Assembly (NCBI GenBank): GCA_039621445.1
Contig: CP154954.1
Location: 16,200,140 to 16,264,139, forward strand
Length of the DNA stretch: 64,000 nucleotides
Direction of reading: 5' to 3'
Origin: Euglena gracilis
Taxonomy: Eukaryota > Euglenida > Euglenophyceae > Euglenales
Part shown: in pieces, positions 39,241 through 50,713 of the stretch
Numbering within the stretch: position 1 is the stretch's first letter
Layout: each line of letters starts with the position of its first letter
Position numbers and translations under genes: made by a program
The notes under the pieces: generated by a model
What the model was told of the DNA's origin: nothing
The model's input: only the letters and a program-made list of their open reading frames with translations
Database searches by the model: none

Positions 39241-39790
39241 GGGGGGCCGGTGGCGGAGGCTAGCCGGAGAACCCTGTCAGGGGAAGAGCAGGGGTGGTTA
39301 GGCCTGAGATCTCTGGTCTCCAGGGAAACCAACGGGCTGGCACCCCGTGCCCCCTTTTTGCTAGCGGAAAGAATTGTTACCAAACCCAAACCCAAACCCT
39401 CAACGAAAGAAGAGAATTCAAAAAATGCACGAACAAGACAGGGACCGCCGCACCTCCTCGGGTCATACAACCATCAATCAATCCAGAAGCCTTCCCAAAA
39501 AGCCGGCAGCCAGTGTGCAGAAAACCGTTTCTGCGAATGTCCTTCGGACACCTCTTGTAAAATCTGCGCATTGATCCATATCGCACCCAGGGATTCCACC
39601 GGGCTGATAGTTTGGCTTCTCTGTGTACAGTAAGGGAACTAAATTTGCGGTTGGGTAACCAACTGACCCCCCAGTGGAACCCAGCCTCAGCAAGGCGGGG
39701 AGGTGTTGAATGCCACATGCACAGCTAAGCGGGTTGACGAAGTATAAGCTCCCAATAAAATCCTCCCTGGGGGTCTTGAAATCCCGTCCA

Positions 39791-40006
39791 TGAGGTTTTT
39801 AATAGGTTTTTGGCTGATTTTGTTCCAAAAACTCCCAAAAGAAATTTTCGGCGCTTCGCGCCGGTCACTGGAAAAAAATTCACTAGCTAGCCCTGCTAGC
39901 AGACCCCCCCCCGGGGGGTCTGCTAGAAATCCCACTAGCCAAATTTGGACTAGCTGCAGTCCAACCCCCCCGGGGGGGGTACTGCAATCCCTTAAGCAAA
40001 TGCCTG
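39791..40006. mobile_element. Truncated CAGGC-family MITE, right arm only
   Basis: The sequence from tgaggtttttaa to the terminal cttaagcaaatgcctg matches one end of the 44646-45048 MITE, including the cggcgcttcgcgccg core. The other end and its target duplication are missing. About 100 bp of flanking sequence present in the left arm (16170-16270) is also absent, so a deletion accompanied or followed insertion. Confidence 0.65.
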
Positions 40007-41501
40007 CTTGGGACATGAATTTTTTTTTGCTCAAATCGTCCAAAAAAATCTTGGCACTTCCTGACAAAATCTCGTCAATGGGAAAAGCATTTTGAATCCA
40101 AGCGCTGGAAGAAACAGTTTGACCTTTTTGGGATGTGGTCCGGGATGTTCCCCATTGGACCCTCTCCCGGTAGACCTCCCCCCGGCCCACCAGTCGATAT
40201 TTCTTCCTGTTAGAGCACCAACACCTCTCAAAACAAATGGGGAATCTCGTGCCGACACATCACATCGGTGCATGGGTGCAGCACCCCTTGCACCTGTGTT
40301 GTCTGTGCGCTGGATGGTATTCAGGTAATGAATTCTTAATATCCGAATTAAAAATGATACATCAAAGTTAAGAAGCATTTGATGTTTGGAGTCTGATTCA
40401 TCACCAGGGTGGATGAACGCAACATGGCTTTTTGGAAAAAGCGACCTAAAACATCCAATAACATACTTGGGAGAAGCACCCACCTCAGCTGCCTGGAACC
40501 TGGTGCTTCCGGGGGTGCCTCCCAGACCTTCTCCTGGAAACTAGAAAAGCAGTATTCCTTCTTTGTTGTAGAGCAAACCTTGGATCACTCCAAATTCAGA
40601 AACGGGGGAGGGGGGGCTCAACACAGACATACCGTCCAAAGGCCACCAGGGAGGCTAAGCTGACTAATTACCATCAATCAGTGGCATTCCATCGATCGTT
40701 CCTTTCGTGGGTAGTTTAATCAACCTTACCGTGTAAACATCCACAAAAACGACGTGAAAAACTATCGAAAAAAACAATGCATTTGGGGGGTGTTTCCTGT
40801 CTTGTGCCGCTTGTGCGATGCTTATCGGCATGGGGGTCATACTTGGTCACCAAACAAAGCCCGTAGGTGGTTTATATTAGGGGGTTCATTTGGGGGGAGG
40901 GTGACACCAAACCTAAACCCTACCATAAACGTCTTACTAACTGGGTGAACCCATTCCACACCACCCTCCGACCCCCCCCCCGTCCTGACACGCCAAAATA
41001 TGGGGAAAGTGCGAAATGGCATTTTGGGAATGGGAAAAGTGCAGTTGATACGGGGTGTGTTAGCTGGCAAGAAACAAATCAGGGCTTTGCGTTTTGGATT
41101 TAAGCCTGGCAACAGTCAGCCCATTTTGCAACTCATGAATCTGTGAAATGAATGCAAATGCGGAAAAGAAGCTGAAGCTCGCCCTTTCTCTGAGAATATA
41201 GAAAACCAAATTGTTTATTGGTCAATAATTTTAATCTTAACATCTATCCGGATACCTCTGTTTGAATCATCGAACAACACCATTGCCTGGGCACTGTTGG
41301 CTGGTACCACCCCATACGCGTGATGGGCACGGCACAGCACACAACACAGAACAACAGCAGAGCATAACACAACAATGGAAGCCCGCCATACACCACAGCT
41401 CCAGGTGTGGCATCGCTGGGGTGCAGTGCAATGGAACACAATGCGCAGCGCAAGACGGGAGTGACTCGGTATGGGCAGGCGGGGGGGGGGGAGGTATTGC
41501 A

Positions 41502-41781
<280 letters not shown>

Positions 41782-44645
41782 CGTCTTGGCAACTATTGGG
41801 CAGCAACGTGCTTTTCTTCTCCACCAGTTTGGCGTAATGTTGTAGTGAGGTCCCCCCCCCCTTCACTGCAATGTTAGAACAGGTTCTCCATCCACGACAT
41901 TGGGGATGCTGACATGGGATTCTGACGGAGTGTGGCACTCCGTGAAACCCATTCACCCTCTGCACGGTGCGTCGGTGGATTCAATAAAACCATGCCAAAT
42001 AAAATTAATGGTTTGAGACATGTGCTATTTTAACCGACGCATGTGGTGTGGCTTCTGCATGCAAGGGCGTTCCTTTAGGACCCATGGGGGGTCCAGCTCA
42101 GAGGCTGGAGAGCTTGGGCTGGTTGGAAAAAGGCTGTTGGCTTACCCCCTTGGGGGTGCCAGGGCTGGAGCTAAGCCTGACCCGCGATCGAAACGGGTAT
42201 CACAAAATTGAAAGCGCAAAAATGTCCAAAAAAAAAACTGCCAATTATGCAAAAAAAAATCGATTTTTCGACCCCAAATTTGCCCTGACGATCCCTTTTG
42301 CGACCCATTTCCCCCATTTTTGACCCATTTTGGCCCATTTTTGGACCCCCAAAAGCGAAAATCTGTTACTGACCAGCCACTTTTCAGGCGGCTGGAAAAA
42401 AATAAAACTCGCTCTTGTCAAAGATTTTGTAATCTAACAACAGAAAAAGTGCACAAGGTATGCAGCAGGGCGTTGCTTAAGAAAATTTGACCAGAATTTG
42501 GTTAAAATTGGTTGCTTTCTGCAAAGAAGCAAACGACCAGAGTACAGTGTTGGGCGGCATTCCTTCAAAACCCCTCAAAGTTGCAGTAAATACATTTTTT
42601 ACCATGCAATAAATCAATTTTCACCAAGATGGTGGAAAATAACAAAAATTCAAAAAATAGAAGAAAAATGAATAAATGAATAAATCCGATGATTCAAAAA
42701 CACCATAAAACGGCCACAGCTTCAAATTTGAGATACGTGAGACGAGTCCCTTTAAGTCCCGAGCTTTGCTAACAAAAAGGCCAAAGCCATAACTCGTCCA
42801 GGGCACTTGATATGTTACAAATTTCGGGTCCCACACACAAATAGCTCAAAAACCTTAAGAAATGGCTCAATCTGCAACGACAAGTGTGCATGAAATCCCG
42901 GTAAATTAACATGGACATTCACAGGTCCTTGACCCTGTGAATGCCCGAATAACCTACGGGGGGGGGGGGGCAAAGAAAAAAATGATCGTTTTGGTAACCT
43001 GGCACACCGCCAGGTTTTTTGGGGGGGGTTTGGGGGGGGGGGGTGCCCTCTCCATTGTACTGGCCATTGTTCAATGCTGTCCGAGTGGCTTTTCGGGGCA
43101 CAGCGAATCACCACAGATCAGTGAAGGCCAGCTGCAAAAGGTGGAAATTTTCAGACCGTCGCAAAAGGTTTGGACTCATCATTGTGATTTTCTGTCGCAG
43201 TCACCCCTTGATGAGAAAAAATAATAATAATAATAAATGCGTGATGGATTTGGTGCCCCAGGATGTGGAGTTCCCTGAGGGTAAAACAAGGTTCATCCCC
43301 AATGGCTCCCAGGCGAACAGACCCGGTTCAAATATGTCACTTTTTGATATTAGATGAGTGGGGAAGAACCGCCTTGGCTTTGGAACAGGCAGCCACAATA
43401 ACAAAAAAAGCAGGGCAGGGAAGCGGCAAATGCATATAACGAACCTCTTCCAGCACATCATTCTCAATACTAAAATGCAACCAAGGAGGGACAACACACG
43501 AAGATGGAATTGTTTGCCTCCTCCTTTGTTTGTTGAATACCAGAGGGGGGGGTGGCGAATCCTACCCAGTTTGCACCCCTTGTTGACTGAATACCTCGGG
43601 CCTGGTGGGAGTTAGGGGCCAACCAGAAGTGGTTCAGAAAGCCGGGATCCAGTCGCTCGCGATTGGGAAAAAATTTTGGGAACGGGGCAGGGGTCATGGT
43701 GATAATCTGAAGTTTTCATTCCCATTGAAGAAAGGCCATCGCTCATCCACCCAAAAAGTCAAAAAATGCGGTTTTTTTATTTCATAATATTTCATTTTCA
43801 ACCCTGTTCAACGCCCAGACCGGCCATTGGCAGGTCCTTAGTCCTAAGGCGGTCCATAATGGGGCAGTCTTTAAAAAAAATACACTGCCCCATTGACCGA
43901 CCTGCCCTTGGGGGAAAAGCACATGGACCCAATGGACCAATGCATCACCTGTGTACATCAGGAGGGAGGGGGCAGCCATCAGGCACCAGGTTTTCGGCAC
44001 ATGATGCATGATGCATCGCCAGGTTCCAAGTGGTGGGCAAATGGGAGATCACGTAAAATAAAAGGAGAAATATGAAAAGTCCAGATATTGTGTGAAAAGG
44101 GGAACTCTGGGTGTCTTTTTGAGCTTGAAGAATTTCCCCAATAATACACCCCCCCCGACTCAAGTACCCACCCTGGGCCCAAGTTTTGGATACCTGTATA
44201 ATAAAACACCACCAGGTATACCATTTGGGGGAGGGGTTTCATTGGGCGAGGGTCGCACCAGTAGGGCCTTGGTAGGTTTGTTGTACCAAGCATAATTTTA
44301 AAATATGCTTTTTTTCAGAGGGAATTTGATGAGTTTCCGCTTTGCTTGATTTCTATCAAGGAGTGTGGCTGGGGGTACATTATTTGGGCAGCTGAAATCG
44401 CAGGCCACGGGGCGGGGTATATTATTTGGGGGGAAGTTTGTGAAGGTGTTTTGAAGGCTGCCGATCGATCATCTTCCCTCCATGTCTGTTGGATTTTTGG
44501 ACGCACCTGCCATCAAGGGTCTCCATCCACCATGCCACCACAGTGTCCCCCAAGAGCTTGGGTGAGATGAAAGTGGCTGAACTGCGGCGGGTTTGAGTGT
44601 TTTAAGGGTGGGACATAGAAGTAAACAAAAGGTAAGTCCCGCCAG

Positions 44646-45048
44646 CAGGCTTTTGCTTAAGGAGCCTCGGGGGGGGGGGGGTACTGTCTAGCCAATCGGC
44701 TAGACACTGGAAAAAGTGGACTAGCTAGACCCCCCCTCCCCCCCGGGGGGGGGGGGTCCGGGGGTCCCCCGGACTGGAAAAATGAGGTTTTTAACATGTT
44801 TTTGGCTGATTTTGTTCCAAAAATTCCCAAAAATGGCCAAAAACGGGCATTTTTGGCCATTTTTGGGGGTCCCAAAAAAAAATTTCGGCGCTTCGCGCCG
44901 GTCACTGGAAAAATTTTTCCATTAGCTAGCCCTGGTAGCAGACCCCCCCTGGGGGGGGGTCTGCTAGAAAACCCACTAGCCAAATTTGGACTAGCTGCAG
45001 TCCAGCCCCCCCCCGGGGGGGTACTGCAATCCCTTAAGCAAAAGCCTG
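44646..45048. mobile_element. 403-bp MITE, CAGGCTTTTGCTTAAG family (right arm)
   Basis: Counterpart of 11133-11516 with perfect flanks cccgccag (44638-44645 and 45049-45056). It lies 440 bp outside the two-gene element. Confidence 0.88.
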
Positions 45049-45488
45049 CCCGCCAGGCTCCGGCCACCTCCACATACACAGACAAAAGGTTCAGAGGCGA
45101 AAAACAGCCAGAAGAAGGGAACAGAAGAAGGGATAAAAGGCACCAAAAAAACAGCCACAGTGCACACAGGGGCACTCGGGCCGAAAAGGCCAGAAACTTC
45201 AAAAAAAATTCCCGTGGCTTCCGCGTCGGGTGGCCACTTTCGGGCATTTGTGGCCAACCTCCCGGGGGGGGGGGGGGGGGTCTGGAGCCAAAAACCACTC
45301 CTAAAAAACCAGCCAATCACCCCCCTGGGGGTCAGACAAACCTTAAGCAATGGTATAGTCAGGACCCCCCTCCCCCGAACAAACAATTTTTTTTCTGCTC
45401 AAAGCGCCAGAAAAATTGGGGGGCAAAAAAAAATTGCATTTCACATTATTTTTTTTAAACAATGACAATTTTTGGTTCTGGGCCGGGG

Positions 45489-45514
45489 CTTAGGCAGCCG
45501 AATTCGCACTTAAG
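45489..45514 (+). repeat. Left TIR of the two-gene element
   Basis: It begins cttaggcagccgaatt and ends gcacttaag. It differs from the reversed right TIR at positions 8, 12 and 17. It ends in CTTAAG, a hexamer also found near the inner end of the TIRs of nearby MITE families. Confidence 0.8.
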
Positions 45515-45805
45515 GGTTTTCCCTTTAGGATGGGCGCATTTGCGCAAATGTACCATTTTTTTTGTAACCCCTGGGACCCTGTACCCTGCCTGCCAAAAAA
45601 AAAATTGTGATCGCGGACGGAACTCGTTAGGGCTGGGCAATTCGAACCCCTTCGAATACAAACTTGACTTCTCGACCGAACGGGTGCGCGACCATTTGTA
45701 CCTCTCCCTCTCCGCAGATGGTTGTCTGCACACTGTCCGTGGGACACCCGCCGACACCCTCTTGCACCCCACACCACCCCGCGGCACCCAACTGGCCAGA
45801 TCTGA

Positions 45806-45994
45806 CGGCGTACGGTTTTTGACTTTTGGGTGTCCAAATGTGACCTGTGGATACTGAACGTTTGCCGGGCGATGAAATCAGACACCCTTGATGAATTTCG
45901 AAATTATTGTGATGGTGTGTTGGGTGACATGACTTATGACACACCCCTGTTTTGGACAAGGGCGAAGAAATGCCTGGTGATTGGAACTTTCTAA
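45806..45994 (+). CDS. Short exon-like frame upstream of gene B
   Basis: An open stretch of 62 codons with an internal ATG at 45872. It reads DFWVSKCDLWILNVCRAM, then LDEFRNYCDGVLG and TPLFWTRAKKC, rich in W, C and F as real exons often are. It ends with TAA (45992-45994), and an AATAAA follows at 46006-46011. A possible splice donor is ctg|gtgatt at about 45976, in phase with the gene B exon at 46613. The left-arm copy is frameshifted. It may be a 5' exon of gene B or an independent short frame. No family is recognised. Confidence 0.3.
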   Translation, partial: RRTVFDFWVSKCDLWILNVCRAMKSDTLDEFRNYCDGVLGDMTYDTPLFWTRAKKCLVIGTF

Positions 45995-46044
45995 TTGGTG
46001 TACGGAATAAATTTTGTTTGTGGCGCACTGCACACTTGCGCAAA

Positions 46045-46276
46045 TGCGCGCATCAAATGATTATTCCTACTGTGATTGACTGTGCTGCTGAGAGGGTGGT
46101 TGACGCCCCAGATTGTGTCAGAAATGAAAAGTGGTTGTTTAACGACCCAGAGGGCATTGTGCTGCCAGTCTATTGACCTGCACGTTGTCATTCACTCGTT
46201 GTGTCAGTGGGGGTGTGATTTGTATGGCTGGTGGAGACGCTATGACCCATGGGAAGCTACGCTGCTCACCATTTGA
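46045..46276 (+). other. Two overlapping short frames kept in both arms
   Basis: One frame reads IPTVIDCAAERVVDAPDC and ends LPVY at 46176. An overlapping one (from about 46076) ends with a W-rich stretch, WGCDLYGWWRRYDPWEATLL, at 46276. Both look protein-like at their better ends, as if one exon had suffered a frameshift near 46170. Composition is less GC-rich than in gene B. Function unknown. Confidence 0.3.
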
Positions 46277-46612
46277 GAGTGTGTGTTACGTGCTGGGTGG
46301 CTAAGGCTCTATGGTGGTGTATGGCCGGTGTCCCCTGTCTGGAGTTGACGTACATGGGGGATGGCCAGGCAGGGTACAGCGGTGTATTAATGTGTGCTTT
46401 TTTGTTTGTTGACTTGCGCATTTTGCGCGCACAAACAGTTCCAAATAAAAGAAATGACACACAGGATTGTGGGACGTGTAGCGTGTAATGTGTCTGTATG
46501 AGTGATGTGGACAGGGTGGCGACAACGGGGGTGTGAAGTTAACAGATTTGAGGTGGTGGTGAAAAGGCGGCGTGCCGGCAGACCTGGGGAGGACTGAATC
46601 GAGTCCTTGCAG

Positions 46613-49600
46613 GCCAGCAGCACCCACTCCCGCCGCCGTGGCTACGAGGGCTACAGCGAGGAGGCCGCCTTGGCCGCGGAGGCCAGGAAGGTGCTGGGCC
46701 AGCTGGTGAAGGCCCACTTCGCCACCAGCTACGAGAAGTTCGTGGCGGCGGTGGTGCAGCGCGGCCACCCGCTGCAGACCCTGGTGGTGCAGGTGGCCCA
46801 CACCCGGGTGCCGCTGCGGACGGAGGGGGGCGCGGCGCTGCTGGAGGAGCTGGCCCGGGAGCTGCGGCGGCCGCGGATTGAGCTGCTGCTCAAGGACGCC
46901 TGGGCGGTGTACCGGGCGCTGCGGCAGCACGCCTGCCCGCGGTCGGCGCAGCGGGTGGTGGCGGAGGAGCACGAGGCGCTGCTGGCCAGGCACCGGGCGG
47001 CCAGCTGGCTGCTGCGGCCCAGTGGGATCCTGCCGGAGGGGCCGATGTGGAACCGGCAGTGGCGGCGGCAGCGGGCCTGTGAGCGGCTGGAGGACCTGTG
47101 GCAGCAGTCGGAGGGGCGGAGCTGCGTCCTGTGGTTCGACAACTTCTGGAAGAGGGCCATGACGTCGAACCCCCGGATGGTGATCCGCACCCACGACTGC
47201 TGCGTGATGGCCATGATGCGGACGGCGGTGGACGCCATCCCGGAGTACCTGGGGTACCCATCGCTGGAGCAGCTGCTGGGCCGCATCCACCGGGTGCCCG
47301 CACGGCTGGTGCGGAGCGACCTGCCGGCGTTCCTGGAGCTGGTCTCGGAGATCAGCGCACGCCCGCTGGAGGCGCACGAGCTGCGCGTACCGCTGAGCGT
47401 GCCCCGAACATCAGAATGACTGATTTTTTTTTTTGGAACAGCCTGTGCAGGTCAATGGGATGAGGGGACAGAACAACTGCTTATGTTGGTGTTGATGTGT
47501 TGGTGGGAAATGGGTGCCTGTCAGCTGAAGAGAACTGAATTACACCGACATGCGCGCAAACACGCCCACATTACTCTGCATTACATGTTTTGAATTAGTC
47601 TTCGGTGATACAGCAGTGTTTCGTGCAAAGTTCGCTTTTGTACTGTTGGTTCAATTTGATTTGCGCATTTGCGCGCAGGTGCAATTTTAAATCAGCCAAG
47701 GTACCGGACCTTACCCTGTATCTGATTAACGTTTGTAAACTGATTTGATGCGCGCATTTGCGCAAATGCGCGCATCGAATCAGTTTACCCTTTGTTTTGT
47801 ATCGGTTGTGTGACTACGAAGTTGGTTTCACCCAGAAGGCGGTGACTCTGATGCCGTTGAGAGAACGCCCGGTGCCCGGTGTGGCGCCCCTTCATGCTGA
47901 CGGACGACCGGATCTCCTCCCAGGTGGGGATGCTGAAGGTCCTCCGCTTCCTGAAGGGTGACGTGCTGTCCCGCTTGAAGGCCCCGCTGCCCCTGCTGGT
48001 GGACATCAGCCTCTGGTACCGCCAGCTGAAGGTGGTGTACGGGCGGGAGTGCCAGAGGTGGGACGAGAGCGAGGCGCTGCGGCAGCTGCCCCCGCTGTAC
48101 GGCGTGTGGCACGCGTACAAGCAGGTGCTGTACGTGCTGTACCGCCGCCTGCTGCCGCTGTTCCTGTTCCTGCAGCGGGGCACGATGGCACCAGGCGAGC
48201 AGTGGTCCACCAAGCAGGCGCTGGAGATGTGGGTCGGCGCCATGCTGATGAAGCCAACGGACCGCCGCGCCCGCCTCCGACAGCTGATCCGGACCCTGCG
48301 ACGGTGTCGGGACACCGTGCTGCCGGAGGTGGAGATGCAGCGGGCGTGGCAGTCGGGGAGCGGGGAAATGGAGTGCATCCAGCGGGTGGAGGACTGCCGC
48401 CGGAAGGAGGCCCAGGCGGTGGAGGCCCTGGAGGAGCTGGAGCGGGACCTGGCGGTGGCGCAGGCGCTGGAGGACCTGCTGGTGGTGTGGGCGCCGGCCT
48501 GCTTCGCGCTGGGGTGGCAGGTGCGGGAGTGCCACTGGGAGGAGCGGCGGCCGCAGACCGGTGGACAGGCGCGGAAGGTGCTGTGCAACGCCCTGACGAT
48601 GCTGCTCCACCTGGAGGCACCGATACCCGGACACCGGCCGCGCGGCCACTCGGACTACGTGCGTACGCTGGCGTGCACGCTGCTGATGTGGGACCGGTGG
48701 CACGAGCAGCTGCCCGCCTGCTGCTTATCCGAGGAGGTCAACGAGACAACCCTCAGCAGGCTGGGCGGCTCCATGCAGCAGCACCCGGAGGCGGTGGAGG
48801 TGGAGGACGTGATGGACCTGTACCTCCTGGTGAGGCAGGGGCACCACAGTGCCCGGGAGCTGCGAGCGGGCGGGGTGGACCGGCGGTGGATGGCGGACTG
48901 CCTGCGCAACCTGGACTACCTGCTGGACGGCAGTGAGCTGCGCCCACCGCTGGACGCCACCGACCGCCTGGTCCACCAGATGGTGACGTTCACGTCGGTG
49001 AAGGGGCTGCGCACGGAGAGACGGCAGCTCGAGGACCTCGACATGGACGAGGGGGAGGAGTCCGAGGACCAGTCGGTGGTCCTGCGGTGGCCGGACGGCT
49101 GGGTGGGTCCGCCATCCCTGCTGGCGCTCGACGCTGGACCGAAGGGCGAGACGGCACTGAAGGACGTCCTGCAGTACGCGCTGCGGACGCTCCTGAAGCA
49201 CCAGGTACCCTCCGCCGACACTGCGACGGAGCTGGACCAGCTGTGCTACGACGCGCAGGCTGGCAGCAGTCGCCAGTCGCAGGCGGAGTTGGACCTGTGT
49301 CAGGTCCACTGGGACAGCGTGCTGGGTCGCCGCCGTCCACGCCAGGAGAGGGCTCCTGGGGAGGCAGCAGCCAGACTCGCGGTTGCTCAGTCAATTTGGG
49401 GGGCTATTCACTATCACCGTTGTCCTGCTAACATTCATATCTCAGGAACACGGAAGTGTTACTTAGCATTTGCGCATTTGCGCGCATCAAAAATAAAAAA
49501 AACATGTGCACGTGTGTGGTGATGCTGTCAATACGGTTGTACCTTATGAAACAATTTATACTTTTTATTTGCGCAATTGCGCGCATCAAAAGTATAAACT

Positions 49601-50168
49601 GTTCCATATTCATCCTAAGTGACATGTGCAGTAGGCCTTGTACGTGTACTGCGTCTGACAAAGAGTTCCTTCAGTCCCCTGTGAAAATAGTGGCCCATTA
49701 GTACAGGCGTTTGTACACCTGTACATGCCCCACATTTCTTTTGGGAATTCTTTGTGTTCTAAAAGTAGATGGGAAGGTACTGAATGTTTGTGGCTTCGTA
49801 AGTTTGAGACTACGAACGTTTTTGAGGATGGGGGGGTCAAACCCTCCCTCCCTGAACACGCAGAATGCATTTTGTGGGCGCAATTGCGCGCATCAAAAAT
49901 AAATTTTCAAAAATTAATGCTGTGGTGGACCGCGAATCTGCCGTTGTCCGTGGCTGCCGAGTCCTCGTCCGAGGGGTCCCTGCTTGAGCGACCGACTCGA
50001 CGGTCGCGATTCGAATCACCAGCGGGCAACGAGTCACCTCCGCGGGCGGGCGGGCGGGTACCGGCGGACCCCGCAGGGCGTGGGGCGGCCACAAGCAGTC
50101 GGGACACGGTGCCGCCGAGAGCGGCTCGTGTGTACGTCCCGGCGGACCCCTTCGAGGGGTCCGACTGA
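46613..50168 (+). CDS. Gene B: D-N-F protein, putative transposase-like
   Basis: Two long GC3-rich exons. Exon 1 (46613-47416) probably starts at a splice acceptor (ccttgcag|gcc); the in-frame ATG seen in the left arm is ATC here. It is helical and basic, then has a strand ending in aspartate (SCVLWFDNFWK, about residues 170-180) and RTHDC. Exon 2 (from about 47861 to 49380-49522) gives MLTDDRISSQVG, LPLLVDISLWYRQL (second strand ending in D) and LYGVWHAYKQVLY (a conserved H), then a long helical, acid-rich region with PTDRRARLR and MWDRWHEQLP. A likely last exon (49962-50168) ends in YVPADPFEGSD. The order D, D, H resembles RNase H-fold transposases of the KDZ or DUF6589 type, but that is my inference from pattern only. 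Exon junctions are unresolved: exon 1 reaches a TGA at 47417 with no good GT before it. Gene A follows in the same orientation. Confidence 0.65.
47659..47788. repeat. Hairpin motif and 54-bp palindrome in gene B intron
   Basis: A single motif at about 47659-47681 (atttgcgcatttgcgcgcag) and the extended palindrome at 47735-47788, starting gtaaactgattt and ending cagtttac. In this arm only a symmetric pair or two of bases fail to match. Both lie between gene B exons 1 and 2. Confidence 0.88.
49468..49903. repeat. Three GCGC hairpin motifs at gene B 3' side
   Basis: Copies lie at 49468-49487, 49567-49587 and 49874-49892. The first and third are followed at once by aaaaataaa, giving a sense-strand AATAAA; the second is preceded by tttattt, which is AAATAAA on the minus strand. 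The first falls within the open reading frame of gene B exon 2, so the true exon end is probably upstream, where GC content drops (near 49380). Confidence 0.87.
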
Positions 50169-50691
50169 GCGGATTTGCTGATGAGGCGACGGTTTAATAG
50201 CTTTTGATACAAGCCACACCACACTTTATTTTATGGATCATTCGATGCGCCATAACCAGGTGCATGTTCGCCAAAAGAAAAAAGTTGACAACTCCCCTCT
50301 AGACACCTTCTGGATTTCCAAAAAAGCAGGCCTACGGATGTCCAACAGTGAACCGCCAGTGCGTTAACTGTTTCGCGACCCGAATGCGTGACGTGTCACC
50401 CCCGGTTTGTGTTCGGCAGTTTTTGACACAGATACGCCATGAAAGATTTCGAAAACGTAGCATATCCATACCCGCCGTTGTTACGGACCAGAATAATCCA
50501 TTTTGTGCGTCCCGTCAGAACGTTTCACACTTTTTCCATTTTTTGCCTGAAAATGCCTAAATCGGATGATTTTTTGTCATAATTTGCGCGGAATGCTTGC
50601 CGTAGGTTAGAAGGCATTTCAATGTGCTGAATTCAGTTGTTGCATGTGCAGTTCAGTCACTGGTCACATTCCCCCCCCTTTTTGAAACGGC

Positions 50692-50713
50692 GCCTTGCCT
50701 CAGGTCACACACC
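50692..50713 (+). promoter_or_regulatory. Gene A leader next to the inverted-repeat edge
   Basis: Inverted-repeat homology ends at 50691. The next 22 bases, containing gcctcag|gtcac (a possible splice acceptor) and cacc before the ATG, belong only to the right side. The likely upstream control region of gene A lies inside the arm and is therefore duplicated at 5217 and onward without its gene. Confidence 0.5.

Larger units (their letters stand above)
45529..46432. repeat. Three GCGC hairpin motifs at the element's 5' side
   Basis: Copies lie at 45529-45550 (15 bp inside the TIR), about 46034-46058 (cttgcgcaaatgcgcgcatc) and about 46413-46432, the last followed by an AATAAA at about 46443-46448. 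Orientation varies. Confidence 0.82.
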
